Source: Pseudarcicella hirudinis (lineage in GTDB: Bacteria; Bacteroidota; Bacteroidia; Cytophagales; Spirosomataceae). Taken from it: 64,000 bases of DNA. The notes beneath the pieces are model-generated. The model worked only from the letters and a program-made list of their open reading frames with translations, did no database searches and had not been told where the DNA came from. Both the position numbers and the translations under genes were made by a program. Location: assembly GCF_900115665.1 (NCBI RefSeq), contig NZ_FOXH01000011.1:93467-157466 (forward strand), in the 5' to 3' direction. This document shows positions 33,913-43,313 of the stretch, piece after piece (the stretch's first letter is position 1; the number at the start of each line of letters is the position of its first letter).

Positions 33913-36573
33913 ATGAAACAAAACTATATTTACCGTAAACTAAAGATTTTTCTGTTTCTCTCAGGAATATTCTTTCTGGCAAATCATGCAGATATACTTG
34001 CCCAAACTGTTACCCGCGGTCCTTATCTTCAGATTTCCACGCCAACCAGTATACAAATCCGCTGGAGAACAGATGTTGCCACTTCTTCTAAAGTTCAGTA
34101 TGGTTTAAGAGCAGATGCACTATCGGCCTCAAATACTGACAACCAATTGGTTACGGAACACATTATCACTATTTCAAATCTTGCCTCTAATACAAAATAC
34201 TATTACAGCATTGGCGCAACGGACAAAGTACTTCAGGGAACAAGCGATAACTTTTTTATAACCGCCCCGAAAGCAGGTACCGAGCAAAAAGTACGGATCT
34301 GGGCAGTGGGTGATTGCGGAAACAGGTCAGAAAGACAAAAAAATGTCAAAGAAGCCTATCTTAAATACATTGGTGCCGAATATACTAATCTCTGGCTTTT
34401 AATGGGAGATAATGTCTATTTTGGCGGAGACGACAATGATTTTCAGAAATCTTTTTTTGAGCAATACCAGAATGACAAAATCATGAAGCAGACCGTTCTC
34501 TTTCCTGCTCCCGGAAATCATGATTATGACTTTTTTGAGAAGAAACAAGGCAATCCTGACATGGCTTATTATCAGGTTTTTTCTATGCCTGTCAAGGGAG
34601 AATCAGGTGGCGTTCCTTCCGGAAGTAAAGCCTTTTATTCCTATGATTTTGCCAATATTCATTTCATCAGTCTTGATTCTTATGCAGCAGATGCACAGCA
34701 ATTTCATATCTGGGACCTTGTCAGTGAGCAGATTACCTGGTTAAAGAAGGATCTGGAAGCTAATAAACAGAAATGGACAATTGTCTATTTCCATCATCCT
34801 CCATACACAATGGGTTCTCATGATTCCGATAATGAGAACGACCTGAAATTGATCAGACAAAACCTTGTTCCTCTTCTGGAAAAATACAAAGTTGACATGG
34901 TATTATGCGGGCATAGCCATAATTACGAGCGTTCCAGGCTTATGAAAGGACATTATGGATTAGAAGCTTCATTTAAACCCGAGCTTTATAATAAAAGCAG
35001 TTCTTCCGGAAAATATGATAATTCGGACAACTCCTGTCCTTTTATCAAAAACAGTAACAGTGCTGAAAATGAAGGGATTGTTTATGTCGTTTCAGGTTCG
35101 GCCGGAGCAATGGGAACGCCTAAACCAAGTTATCCTCATGATGCGATGTATTATTCCTATCCCGATAAGGGAGGCTCTTTTTATATTGAAGTTGAGGCAA
35201 ACAGACTGGATGCTAAATTCATCACTGAAGAGGGGAAAATCAATGATCAGTTTACCATGATGAAAGATGTAAATCAGAAAAAAAACATCAGTATTGATCA
35301 TTTCCAAACCTTAACTCTAAATGCTTCCTGGCCAGGTGGTGCTTATAACTGGAACAATGGTGGAGTAGGGAAAAGTATTGATGTGACTCCTCCAAAAAAG
35401 GTAATTTACACTGTTAAAGATGGGAAAAACTGTCTGGCAGATACCTTCAATGTCAGTTTAAATCCTTGCAGAATCGGGCAATTTGTTATTCCTTCCTCTA
35501 ATGGTACTACCCGTATCGCCACTTATGAATGTACAGATGAAGAAGGATATGTACATTATTCGGATAAAGACAGAAATCTTCTGCTTTCTGTGAAAAAAGG
35601 TGATATTAATATCGGAACTATCGGAGATAATTCTTTAACAGTAAGTCTTTCCGGGGCTTCAGGGGCAGCTAAAATCGAAGCAAAATATCCGGAAAATTAT
35701 GTAAAAAACCCGCTTGGATGGTATGCGATGAGGAGGTTCTGGACGCTGTCATCAAATCAGAAACTCAGCGCAGGTCAGAAGCTTAAAGTTAGATTTTATT
35801 ACAAAGATGAGGATTTCAATGCCATCAAAACGGCACTCAATTCCAGAATTTCTCAGCATGTGGATCTGAAAAATTACTTTATCAGTTCCACTGCCAATGC
35901 AGATGCAGATCCTTCAAATGGCCATTTAAAAATCACTTCCGATAATATCCAATTACTCTCTTCCACCGCTAATGGCTGGTTATACACCAATCTCGGCAAT
36001 GGTACACATAGCAGTGAATTTGAAATCAGTCAAACCGGAAGCGGAGGTTTACTGGGTTATTCTCCTGCCCGGTTCCAATTACAAAATCTGATCTTAAAGT
36101 CAGAAGGAGAAGGTATCAGAATTGATTGGGCTACGAGTCTGGAGCAAAATATTAAGAATTTCAGTCTGGAGATGAAAAGTGGTTCAAACAATTTTCAATC
36201 TGTTTATACCATAAATTCCAAAGCTCAGAATGGTTATTCAGAAAGCACTTTAAATTATTCTTTTCTGGATAAACCCCGTTTCGGAAGTGATATCCAATAC
36301 CGCTTAAAAATCACTGACCTGGATGAAAACATTTCCTACTCTGCAATTTCTACTATCTCAAATCAGGCTTTAGGACTGGAAGAACTTTTGAACAGTGAAA
36401 ATCCTTTTCAGTTTGAAAGTCTGAGTGTTTATGACTTGCAGGGAAGAGAATTTTTAAAGATTGAAAGTAAAGGCATTTTATCAAGAAGTCTGTTCGACAA
36501 AATTCCTTCAGGGTTATATCTTGTTGAGCTCAGAACCGAGCGGGACAGCAAGATTTTAAAGCTTGTGAAATAA
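33913..36573 (+). CDS. Secreted purple-acid-phosphatase-like metallophosphoesterase with T9SS sorting tail
   Basis: 886 residues. Signal peptide (1-31), N-terminal fibronectin-like PAP domain (TRGPYLQISTPTSIQIRWRTD, about 35-115), calcineurin-like phosphoesterase domain (about 128-400) with metal ligands in VGDCGN, MGDNVYF, PGNHDYD, FHHPPYTMGSHD and CGHSHNYERS, then beta-rich modules and a C-terminal type A sorting domain (SVYDLQGREF, GLYLVELRT, ILKLVK) that sends the protein through the type IX system to the surface or medium. Acts on phosphomonoesters outside the cell. Ends in a strong bidirectional terminator. Confidence 0.93.
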   Translation: MKQNYIYRKLKIFLFLSGIFFLANHADILAQTVTRGPYLQISTPTSIQIRWRTDVATSSKVQYGLRADALSASNTDNQLVTEHIITISNLASNTKYYYSIGATDKVLQGTSDNFFITAPKAGTEQKVRIWAVGDCGNRSERQKNVKEAYLKYIGAEYTNLWLLMGDNVYFGGDDNDFQKSFFEQYQNDKIMKQTVLFPAPGNHDYDFFEKKQGNPDMAYYQVFSMPVKGESGGVPSGSKAFYSYDFANIHFISLDSYAADAQQFHIWDLVSEQITWLKKDLEANKQKWTIVYFHHPPYTMGSHDSDNENDLKLIRQNLVPLLEKYKVDMVLCGHSHNYERSRLMKGHYGLEASFKPELYNKSSSSGKYDNSDNSCPFIKNSNSAENEGIVYVVSGSAGAMGTPKPSYPHDAMYYSYPDKGGSFYIEVEANRLDAKFITEEGKINDQFTMMKDVNQKKNISIDHFQTLTLNASWPGGAYNWNNGGVGKSIDVTPPKKVIYTVKDGKNCLADTFNVSLNPCRIGQFVIPSSNGTTRIATYECTDEEGYVHYSDKDRNLLLSVKKGDINIGTIGDNSLTVSLSGASGAAKIEAKYPENYVKNPLGWYAMRRFWTLSSNQKLSAGQKLKVRFYYKDEDFNAIKTALNSRISQHVDLKNYFISSTANADADPSNGHLKITSDNIQLLSSTANGWLYTNLGNGTHSSEFEISQTGSGGLLGYSPARFQLQNLILKSEGEGIRIDWATSLEQNIKNFSLEMKSGSNNFQSVYTINSKAQNGYSESTLNYSFLDKPRFGSDIQYRLKITDLDENISYSAISTISNQALGLEELLNSENPFQFESLSVYDLQGREFLKIESKGILSRSLFDKIPSGLYLVELRTERDSKILKLVK

Positions 36574-36622
36574 AACCTAAAAAAGCCCGGTATTCAATTG
36601 AGTATCGGGCTTTTTTAGGTTT
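36573..36622. terminator. Bidirectional intrinsic terminator
   Basis: Perfect 17-bp stem (36573-36589/36606-36622) with A6 and T6 runs on either side of a GCCCG core; serves the convergent phosphoesterase and peptidase genes. Confidence 0.95.
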
Positions 36623-36631
36623 AAATCTGTT

Positions 36632-39469
36632 TTATTTATCCAGTTCCAGTTTCTGATTTATTCCTTTCTCAAGCATTGGCAACCCCTGAGTCATCCACAA
36701 AGGTGCCGGAGCATCTTTCAGATAATGGTCAAAATACTGATACAATCGGATAGCAAAATCCTTTCTGTTTTTACGCAAAGTCAGTCCATGCTTTTCTCCG
36801 TTATAATTGAGTAACCATACAGGCTTATTTAATCTTTTCAGTGCCATATAGTATTCAATCCCCTGATACCAGGGTACTGCACCATCATCATCATTATGCA
36901 TCATCAGTAAAGGGGTCTGTATTTTAGGAGCAAAGAAAAGCGGTGAATTGTCAAGGTATTTCTGTGTATTTTCCCACAGATTTCCACCTATTCTACTTTG
37001 TGTATGTTCGTATTGTGCCTGTCTGGAAAGACCCGATTCCCAGCGAATACCACCGTAAGCACTGGTCATGTTTGCCACCGGAGCACCCGCCTCTGCCGCT
37101 CTGAAAATATTGGTTTGAGTAACCAGATAAGCAGTCTGATAACCACCCCAGCTATGCCCCGAAATACCGATCCTGTCTTTTTTCACGAATCCTCTGGCAA
37201 TTAAACTTTCAACCCCCGGAATCAGACAATTATAAGCACTTTTTCCCGGATCACCGATTTTGTAAACAATATCCGGCACAAAAATCAGGTACCCGTTGGA
37301 AGTAAAATACGGATAGTTTATATAAGATCTGATAGGAGACGGAACAAAGTGCGTATGCAGGTTATCTGAATTTTTCTCATAATAATAAACCATTAAAGGA
37401 TATTGCTTCGTCGGATCAAAATTTTCCGGTTTATACAAAAGACCTTGTAAAGGCGTTCCGTCCTGTGCTTTCCAATCTATCAATTCTACACTTCCCCAGG
37501 CATATTCTTTTTGCTGAGGATTGGCATCAGAAATCTTACTGATATTTTTGAGAGAAAGATCCGTAGTGTACAAATCAGGGAAATTCTGAAAATTCATTTT
37601 GGTGAAAATCAACTTATCCGCATTTCTCGCTTTTACCGGATTTGAGAAAGAAAATGCCTGTTTTACAACCGTTTCAGGAAATGCTCCCGGTGTTTTTCCC
37701 GCCAAAGCAAATCCTTCATCCTTGTTTACAGCGTCAAAGATTTTGAATAAAATAGTGCCTTTCATCGCAAACTTCTCTTCCGGATCTAATTTTGCAACAC
37801 GATAAACCACTTTTGTATTACGTCCGTTAGTCAGGATTTTTTTATTCCCATTCGGGTCTATGCCCCAAACGTCATAACGATCATACACAATGAATGATCT
37901 CTCGTCTTCTGTCCATCCTGCCGCTCCGTAAGACTGAGGAAAGTCAGGATGATCGTCATCTTCTTCAAAAAATCTGACCGTTCTGTTATCCGTAATTTTT
38001 ACCGTTTTATTGTCTTTTACAGAATAAGCAAACCAGGCTGTATCAGCTAAAGCCCACCATGTTACAAAATTTGCATTAGGAGAAAGAACAGGGTTTCCTC
38101 TCAGCGCTGTAGCAATCTGTTTCTTTGAACCGTCTTTCAAATTCAACAAATACACATCTCTTCTTGCATTCCAGTCCCAGTGTTCCTGAGAATATGGCTC
38201 CTCAGAGGTAGCTAATAACAGGTTATTGTTAGCATCTTTATCTAAAGTAACATTCGGAATTTCTTTGGAGCCCAATTGTATTATCTGAAGATTGTCAAGA
38301 TTTACAACAGCCAGATAGGATTTCTTTCTGTCATCTTCCAGTGACACCTTCTGCTGAGGCTGCAATCTTTTATCCTGCCAGTTCCATACTTCCACATTTA
38401 CAATTTCTTCAGGCAATAAGGTAGTGTCTGGCACTACCGGTTTGGGATTTGTTCCAAAAAATAGTTTAGAACCGTCCTTCGAAAACTTTGGCTGGTAGTT
38501 ATCGCTGATTAACCAACCCTGTGGCGCAAATGTCTGACTCTCATCAGTCAGTTTCTGAGCAGTTTCCTGTCCTTTTTTCCATAAGTATAATTTAGGAAGA
38601 CGAATCTGGGTCTTGGCATTAGTATCCAGATCAGCGATAAACGCTGTCTGTAAGCCATCTTCTGAAAGGCCTATTTTCCTGAACTTTCCTTTGGATTTAA
38701 AAATATTTTCCAGCTTTCCGGTTGATAATTCATAAGAATAAACTCCTGAAACGAAAGAAGAATCATTTCCGGTAGTACTGAATACTAGCCGGCTGCCATT
38801 TTTTGAAAATTCATAGTCGGTCACAAAGGGAAAAAACTGTTCTGTTTTACCGGAAAGATTTCTCAATACCAAGCGATAACCATTTGTTTCACTTTCCTTT
38901 TTGGCTGCCTTCTTTTTTGTTTCTTTCTGGGTGGAATCCTTCTGCTTCTCAGCTGTTTTCTTTGCTTCTTCTACCTGAAAAGCAACCCAGCCTCCGGATT
39001 TTTCCGGAATTTCATAAGAGATTACATTCGGATATTTAAGCAGGGCGTTTGATTTCAGATGATAAACAGCCAGCGAGTCTTTCGGAAGGTCTTCTTTCTT
39101 TTTCTTCTGACGTTTAAGTGCTTTTACCACATTCAGCTGTGGTTTGATTTTAAAAACAGCATATTCAGAATCATCCGTAAGTCTGAGATCATACCCTCTG
39201 CTGACAGAATCAGTTTTTTGATTTTTCAAAGAATAGATCATAACCTTTCCATCTCCTTCCTGAGGATTTAAGGTATAAACTACAGATTGTCCATCATTTG
39301 AAATTAATTTATCGGGGATTTCTTTCCAATTGTCATAAACATCATGACTCAATGTTTTTTTGGCAATGGCGGAGGCTGGCTCCTGAACGTTTGTTTTACT
39401 TTTTTTCTTTTGTGCCAGAAGGGAAGTTGACAAAAGAAGGCAGGCAAACACTGTAAACAGTTTTCTCAT
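36632..39469 (-). CDS. S9-family (prolyl-oligopeptidase-type) exported peptidase
   Basis: Serine peptidase of family S9, 945 residues. Signal peptide (1-19), a Lys/Glu-rich segment (about 170-190), beta-propeller region (about 50-650), and a C-terminal alpha/beta-hydrolase domain. S773 lies in GHSWGGYQTAYL, the Asp in HNDDDGAVPW and the His in GEKHGL. Degrades peptides in the periplasm or outside. The promoter is visible: TTG at 39532-39530 and TAATTTTA at 39508-39501. The leader contains an 8-bp inverted repeat AGGTTAGT/ACTAACCT just before the start. Confidence 0.93.
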   Translation of the reverse strand: MRKLFTVFACLLLSTSLLAQKKKSKTNVQEPASAIAKKTLSHDVYDNWKEIPDKLISNDGQSVVYTLNPQEGDGKVMIYSLKNQKTDSVSRGYDLRLTDDSEYAVFKIKPQLNVVKALKRQKKKKEDLPKDSLAVYHLKSNALLKYPNVISYEIPEKSGGWVAFQVEEAKKTAEKQKDSTQKETKKKAAKKESETNGYRLVLRNLSGKTEQFFPFVTDYEFSKNGSRLVFSTTGNDSSFVSGVYSYELSTGKLENIFKSKGKFRKIGLSEDGLQTAFIADLDTNAKTQIRLPKLYLWKKGQETAQKLTDESQTFAPQGWLISDNYQPKFSKDGSKLFFGTNPKPVVPDTTLLPEEIVNVEVWNWQDKRLQPQQKVSLEDDRKKSYLAVVNLDNLQIIQLGSKEIPNVTLDKDANNNLLLATSEEPYSQEHWDWNARRDVYLLNLKDGSKKQIATALRGNPVLSPNANFVTWWALADTAWFAYSVKDNKTVKITDNRTVRFFEEDDDHPDFPQSYGAAGWTEDERSFIVYDRYDVWGIDPNGNKKILTNGRNTKVVYRVAKLDPEEKFAMKGTILFKIFDAVNKDEGFALAGKTPGAFPETVVKQAFSFSNPVKARNADKLIFTKMNFQNFPDLYTTDLSLKNISKISDANPQQKEYAWGSVELIDWKAQDGTPLQGLLYKPENFDPTKQYPLMVYYYEKNSDNLHTHFVPSPIRSYINYPYFTSNGYLIFVPDIVYKIGDPGKSAYNCLIPGVESLIARGFVKKDRIGISGHSWGGYQTAYLVTQTNIFRAAEAGAPVANMTSAYGGIRWESGLSRQAQYEHTQSRIGGNLWENTQKYLDNSPLFFAPKIQTPLLMMHNDDDGAVPWYQGIEYYMALKRLNKPVWLLNYNGEKHGLTLRKNRKDFAIRLYQYFDHYLKDAPAPLWMTQGLPMLEKGINQKLELDK

Positions 39470-39473
39470 ATTC

Positions 39474-39501
39474 AGGTTAGTTTTTGATGAATTACTAACC
39501 T
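39474..39501. promoter_or_regulatory. Inverted repeat in the S9 peptidase leader
   Basis: AGGTTAGT (39474-39481) and ACTAACCT (39494-39501), 12-nt spacer, directly before the start codon; could form a leader hairpin or bind a regulator. Confidence 0.35.
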
Positions 39502-39532
39502 AAAATTACTGATTGATTTACAGGGTTTGCAA
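39501..39532 (-). promoter_or_regulatory. Candidate promoter of the S9 peptidase gene
   Basis: On the minus strand TTG at -33 (39532-39530) and TAATTTTA at -7 (39508-39501), centre to centre about 26 bp as expected for Bacteroidota. The last base of the -7 box deviates from G. Confidence 0.5.
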
Positions 39533-39589
39533 TGATTTTATGAGTTTTTCAGGAAATTGCTTAAAACTAAGGCGATTTCTTTCCTTTTT

Positions 39590-40609
39590 TTATTTTCGTT
39601 GTGAAGATTCACGGATTTTAAGCTCCGTTTTTAAGACTTTTACCTGTGAAGGAAAACTTTCACCTTTATATTCAATCTGACTGATAAGAATATTTGCGGC
39701 AATTTTCCCTATTTCAGTAGTTGGCTGAGAAACGCTGGAAATCGTTGGGGTCATTAATGAACAGATGGGTTCATCATTAAAACTTACCAATGCTACTTCC
39801 TGAGGAATTTGCACACCTCTTTCCCGAAGTGCCAGCACTGCACCAATCGCCAGGCGATCACTCACTGCCAGAATACCATCCGGAGGATTGGGAAGATTCA
39901 TCAACTGATGCGTACAGGTGGTAGCAGTTGACTGGTGGTAATCGCCATAAATCACCAGGGAATCTTCAACAGGTAAATTTCCTTCACGCAGAGCACGGAG
40001 ATAGCCCGCTTTCCGTTGATTGCTCACGGTAACATTTTTGGACCCGGCAAGAAATGCGATTCTTCTGCACCCATTGCTAATCATATGACTAACAGCCTCA
40101 TAAGCAGACTGCTCATTATCTACCATTACTTTCGAGGCATCTATTTCCTCACATTCCCTGTCAAAAAAGACAAGAGGGATTCCTCTTCTCTGAAGGCGTT
40201 TTAAATGTTCAAAATCTGTAGTTTCTCTGGAAAGAGAAATAATAAAACCTTCAACCTGTCCACGGGAAAGGTTCTGCACGTTAGTCAGTTCTCTTTCATA
40301 AGACTCTCCGGTCTGGGTAATCAGCACACTGTAACCAGCTTCAATAGCAGCCTCTTCAATGCCTTTTACAACGGTAGAAAAGAAATAATACCCCAAATCG
40401 GGTACGATAACACCAAGCGTTTTAGTTCTGCTCTTTACCAGACTGGTAGCCAACACGTTAGGTTGGTAGTCCCACTCCTGTGCAAGATCAAGTACTGACT
40501 TTTTAGTTTCAGGATGAATATCGGGCAAATCACGCAGGGCTCTCGAAACCGTTGCGATTGAGATATTGAGGTGACGTGCTATGTCTTTTATTGTTACCTG
40601 ATGACGCAT
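39590..40609 (-). CDS. LacI-family transcriptional regulator
   Basis: 339 residues. LacI helix-turn-helix at the N-terminus (VTIKDIARHLNISIATVSRALRDLPDI), hinge helix (QPNVLATSLVKSRTKTLGVIVPDL), and a periplasmic-binding-like sugar-sensing domain (GILAVSDRLAIGAVLALRERG, SFNDEPICSLMTPTISSV). Normally represses or activates a carbohydrate operon in response to a sugar. No sugar-utilisation operon adjoins it, so the target is unknown; it may act on distant loci or on itself. A -7 box and a 10-bp palindrome lie in its upstream region. Confidence 0.93.
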   Translation of the reverse strand: MRHQVTIKDIARHLNISIATVSRALRDLPDIHPETKKSVLDLAQEWDYQPNVLATSLVKSRTKTLGVIVPDLGYYFFSTVVKGIEEAAIEAGYSVLITQTGESYERELTNVQNLSRGQVEGFIISLSRETTDFEHLKRLQRRGIPLVFFDRECEEIDASKVMVDNEQSAYEAVSHMISNGCRRIAFLAGSKNVTVSNQRKAGYLRALREGNLPVEDSLVIYGDYHQSTATTCTHQLMNLPNPPDGILAVSDRLAIGAVLALRERGVQIPQEVALVSFNDEPICSLMTPTISSVSQPTTEIGKIAANILISQIEYKGESFPSQVKVLKTELKIRESSQRK

Positions 40610-40631
40610 TGTAATTTATGGTGATAATTCT

Positions 40632-40650
40632 CAAATTTACACAAATTTGT
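40632..40650 (-). promoter_or_regulatory. LacI-gene promoter with overlapping palindrome
   Basis: Minus-strand TAAATTTG (40639-40632) matches TAnnTTTG; directly upstream is the palindrome ACAAATTTGT (40641-40650), placed where a repressor would block the promoter. Confidence 0.4.
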
Positions 40651-40670
40651 CATAAAAACTATCCGATACT

Positions 40671-41021
40671 CTATCCTTTCAGGCTAACCTTTGCCCGGGT
40701 ACATACTCCGCCGATGGGAGGATTAAATTTAGAAACAAAAACCTCAACCGACTCAATTTCAGGGTATTTATATCTGACCTGGTTAATTACTTTCTGAGCG
40801 ATGTGTTCCAATAATTTTGCAGGCTCTTTCATGACTTCCGCAATTATTTTATACACATCTCCGTAGTTTACAGTTGCTTTCAATTTGTCTTTCTCTGCCG
40901 CTTCTGTAAAATCTGTAATAATCTGAATATCGATCTGATAGCGGTTCCCTATTTTTTGTTCTTCTTCATAAAACCCATGATACGCAAAAAATTCCAAACC
41001 TTCGAGTGCTATAGTTCCCAT
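40671..41021 (-). CDS. folB: Dihydroneopterin aldolase
   Basis: Folate biosynthesis: converts 7,8-dihydroneopterin to 6-hydroxymethyl-dihydropterin and glycolaldehyde. 116 residues from ATG 41021, the usual size. Motifs: LEGLEFFAYHGFYEEEQKIGNRY (substrate-binding Glu/Tyr region), NYGDVYKII, LLEHIAQKV, and a closing KFNPPIGG. The frame can be extended to an ATG at 41087, but that codon lies inside the terminator hairpin of the upstream gene and would add an atypical N-terminus, so 41021 is chosen. Confidence 0.93.
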   Translation of the reverse strand: MGTIALEGLEFFAYHGFYEEEQKIGNRYQIDIQIITDFTEAAEKDKLKATVNYGDVYKIIAEVMKEPAKLLEHIAQKVINQVRYKYPEIESVEVFVSKFNPPIGGVCTRAKVSLKG

Positions 41022-41070
41022 ATTTTCTTTTTTGAACGAAATATTAATGTGGCTGGCAAAACTGAATAAT

Positions 41071-41108
41071 AAAAAATCGTAAGTCATTAACCTAAAATGA
41101 CTTACGAT
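41071..41108 (-). terminator. Intrinsic terminator of the DivIVA-domain gene
   Basis: Perfect 13-bp stem (41076-41088/41096-41108), 7-nt loop, six T on the minus strand. It separates the DivIVA-domain gene from folB. Confidence 0.9.
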
Positions 41109-41126
41109 CCTGAATGAATTTATTTA

Positions 41127-42134
41127 CTATATATTATCGAAAAAGGATCCTCCTCCTACAGTTCCGATTCCGCCGTGTTTGTTCAGTTCCTCCATTACAG
41201 AAGCAACTGTCGGCAAACCATCATCTTCTTTACCGAATTTCTTTAATTTAATTTTCGGCATTTTCACTTCTTTTACAGATTCTGCTGCATTATTCAACTT
41301 CACATCCTGCGCCTTCGGCTCTTCCTTAACAGGCTCATGTTCATTTACAATCGCATGCACTGTCGGAAGTTCCTCATTTTCATCATCATATTCCGCAGCA
41401 GGCTCAAATTCAACTTCTACTTCATTGTTATGCTGTGGTAATTCCGGTGAAACCACTGTTTCCTCAGTACTCACAGGCTCAGGAATAGTACTGATTGCTT
41501 CAACCTCAGGAATATCTTTTGATTCAATAACAGGCTCAGGAGCAATAAGCGGAACCTCTTCTGTTTTTTCCTGAATTTCCGGAAGGTTCTGGCTTGCAGC
41601 ATTTAAAGCATTACCTGCCATTTTATCTTCAAACCGATTCGCTTTTTCAAGGGCATCATTTGCAAAACGTTTCAGTTCCACTACCAGATAATCCTTATAA
41701 CGCTCCATCGCTTTAAAGTCTCTTTCCAGGCCTTTCAAGTCGTTTACAGCTTCGTCAAGAATAAATTTAGCTTTATTCTCAGCATCAGAAGTTGTCATAT
41801 TAGCCTTTTTCCTTGCTTCTGCATTGATTTCTTCCGCTCTGACTTTGGCATCAATCAATATTTGCTCAGCTTCTGCCTGTGCTTTATCATTAATCTCCTT
41901 TTGAGTATCTTCCGCAGCTTTAAGTGTTTTGAACAAACTACTTTCAATCTCCTTCATCCTGGCGATTTCCCGCTCTGCATTTTCTAACTGACCTTTTGTA
42001 TGGCGAACCTCTTCAATTACCTTGTCCCATTCCTGAGAAAGAGAAAGCAAAAAGGCATCCACTGACTCCACATCATAGCCTCTGAAAGACTTGTCAAATG
42101 AGTGTTGTCTTATTTCAAGTGGGGTAATTTTCAT
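41127..42134 (-). CDS. DivIVA-domain coiled-coil protein
   Basis: 335 residues. N-terminal DivIVA-like domain (ITPLEIRQHSFDKSFRGYDVESVDAFL, 3-30), which in Gram-positives targets curved membrane; long coiled coil (about 30-165) rich in Ala/Glu/Lys; then an acidic Pro/Glu/Val-rich, probably disordered linker (about 185-290) and a conserved-looking C-terminus (DDGLPTVASVMEELNKHGGIGTVGG, split around 310-330). Role in this Gram-negative cell is unknown; a polar or septal scaffold is a reasonable guess. A WD40 gene lies 76 bp upstream on the same strand. Confidence 0.85.
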   Translation of the reverse strand: MKITPLEIRQHSFDKSFRGYDVESVDAFLLSLSQEWDKVIEEVRHTKGQLENAEREIARMKEIESSLFKTLKAAEDTQKEINDKAQAEAEQILIDAKVRAEEINAEARKKANMTTSDAENKAKFILDEAVNDLKGLERDFKAMERYKDYLVVELKRFANDALEKANRFEDKMAGNALNAASQNLPEIQEKTEEVPLIAPEPVIESKDIPEVEAISTIPEPVSTEETVVSPELPQHNNEVEVEFEPAAEYDDENEELPTVHAIVNEHEPVKEEPKAQDVKLNNAAESVKEVKMPKIKLKKFGKEDDGLPTVASVMEELNKHGGIGTVGGGSFFDNI

Positions 42135-42210
42135 ATCTTTAATAATAAAATAATTCTTGTTTTCGGATAGTTATCTGTTCTTCTTTTCAGACAACAAAAA
42201 ATACTGATTT

Positions 42211-43110
42211 TCAGGATAATTTCCAGACAGATATCTTTTTATCATCTGAAGCTGAAACCAGCTGATTTTCATATTCGCTCCACCATAGCCTGTTCACCGA
42301 AGTACCATGTCCGGCATGCCGGGCGCGATCAATAACTTTCAGAAGTCTGAACGTCTCCGCATCCCAGACTTTTATGGATTTATCCATACTACAGGTGGCA
42401 AAGAATTTACCGTCAGGGCTGAAAGTAAGGTGGTTAATGGCAAAAAGATGAGCGACGATATCATTTTCCAAAGAATATTGTTTCTCAACATTCCAGGCTT
42501 TCAAATGAGCATCTCTACTCCCTGAAACCAAAAAACGATAATCAGGGGTATATTTCAAGGTAAAAACGGAATTAGTGTGTGCTTTTATTACGAATTTTAA
42601 GGAAAAATCCTGCAAATCAAAGATTTTAACTGAAAAATCACTGTAACCTACAGCAAATTCTCTCTTATGCGGATTAATTTCCACACATCTGGCACTTTTA
42701 TCGGAAGCTTTCAGATGTTTGACAACCGCAAACTCCTGAATAGACATGATTATTACTGTTCCGTCACCCAAACAAACAATTGCCAGGTTTTCATACATCT
42801 TTATATCAAAAATAGAACTGGAAGTAATTTTGATTGATTTGACCTCCTGTTTATTCTCAATATCAAATACATGAATTCCTTCAAAATTCTGCCCAACCCA
42901 AAGCTGTTTCGATTTTTCTTCATAACACATGGCATAGACTGAGGCAGGAACTTTTGCAATAAGCTCACCCACATCGGGTTTTTCAAGATTCCATCTGACA
43001 ACCAGCCCATCCCCTCCGGCAGAAAAAAAATGCTGTTTATCCGGAGTTCTCTCCAAAGAATAAACACTATCCCGGTGTCCGGAAAAGGTATCAATTTTTT
43101 CTACGAGCAT
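42211..43110 (-). CDS. WD40-repeat protein
   Basis: 299 residues, about seven WD40 repeats forming one beta-propeller (for example VYSLERTPDKQHFFSAGGDGLVVRWNL split over blades 1-2, VFTLKYTPDYRFLVSGSRD, LTFSPDGKFFATCSMDKSIKVWD, LVSASDDKKISVWKL at the end). No signal peptide: cytoplasmic scaffold. Probably co-transcribed with the DivIVA-domain gene. Partner unknown. Confidence 0.9.
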   Translation of the reverse strand: MLVEKIDTFSGHRDSVYSLERTPDKQHFFSAGGDGLVVRWNLEKPDVGELIAKVPASVYAMCYEEKSKQLWVGQNFEGIHVFDIENKQEVKSIKITSSSIFDIKMYENLAIVCLGDGTVIIMSIQEFAVVKHLKASDKSARCVEINPHKREFAVGYSDFSVKIFDLQDFSLKFVIKAHTNSVFTLKYTPDYRFLVSGSRDAHLKAWNVEKQYSLENDIVAHLFAINHLTFSPDGKFFATCSMDKSIKVWDAETFRLLKVIDRARHAGHGTSVNRLWWSEYENQLVSASDDKKISVWKLS

Positions 43111-43254
43111 TAAATAACTGGTTATAAATTCCGAACAAAATCTTTCCTGCCAAAAACCCTGCGATTCACGCTAAAGGTGCATTTTTTTCCTAAACTAACT
43201 TCAAAATTAGTGGATTTGATTGCGAATGACAAACAGTAATCCAAGAAAGCCTTG

Positions 43255-43262
43255 TAAATTTG
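43255..43262 (+). promoter_or_regulatory. Candidate -7 promoter box for the phosphopantetheinyl transferase gene
   Basis: TAAATTTG matches TAnnTTTG; leader to the ATG at 43314 about 45 nt. No -33 TTG at the proper distance. Confidence 0.45.
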
Positions 43263-43313
43263 TAACGGAACTGAAGGCTTATTCAGCTCTTCTCCGTTAA
43301 AGTTTCACAGTAT

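Noticed and set aside
33461-36573. Barstar plus phosphoesterase as a toxin-antitoxin pair
   Set aside because: The phosphoesterase is a T9SS-exported purple-acid-phosphatase type enzyme, not an RNase; adjacency alone does not make a toxin pair.
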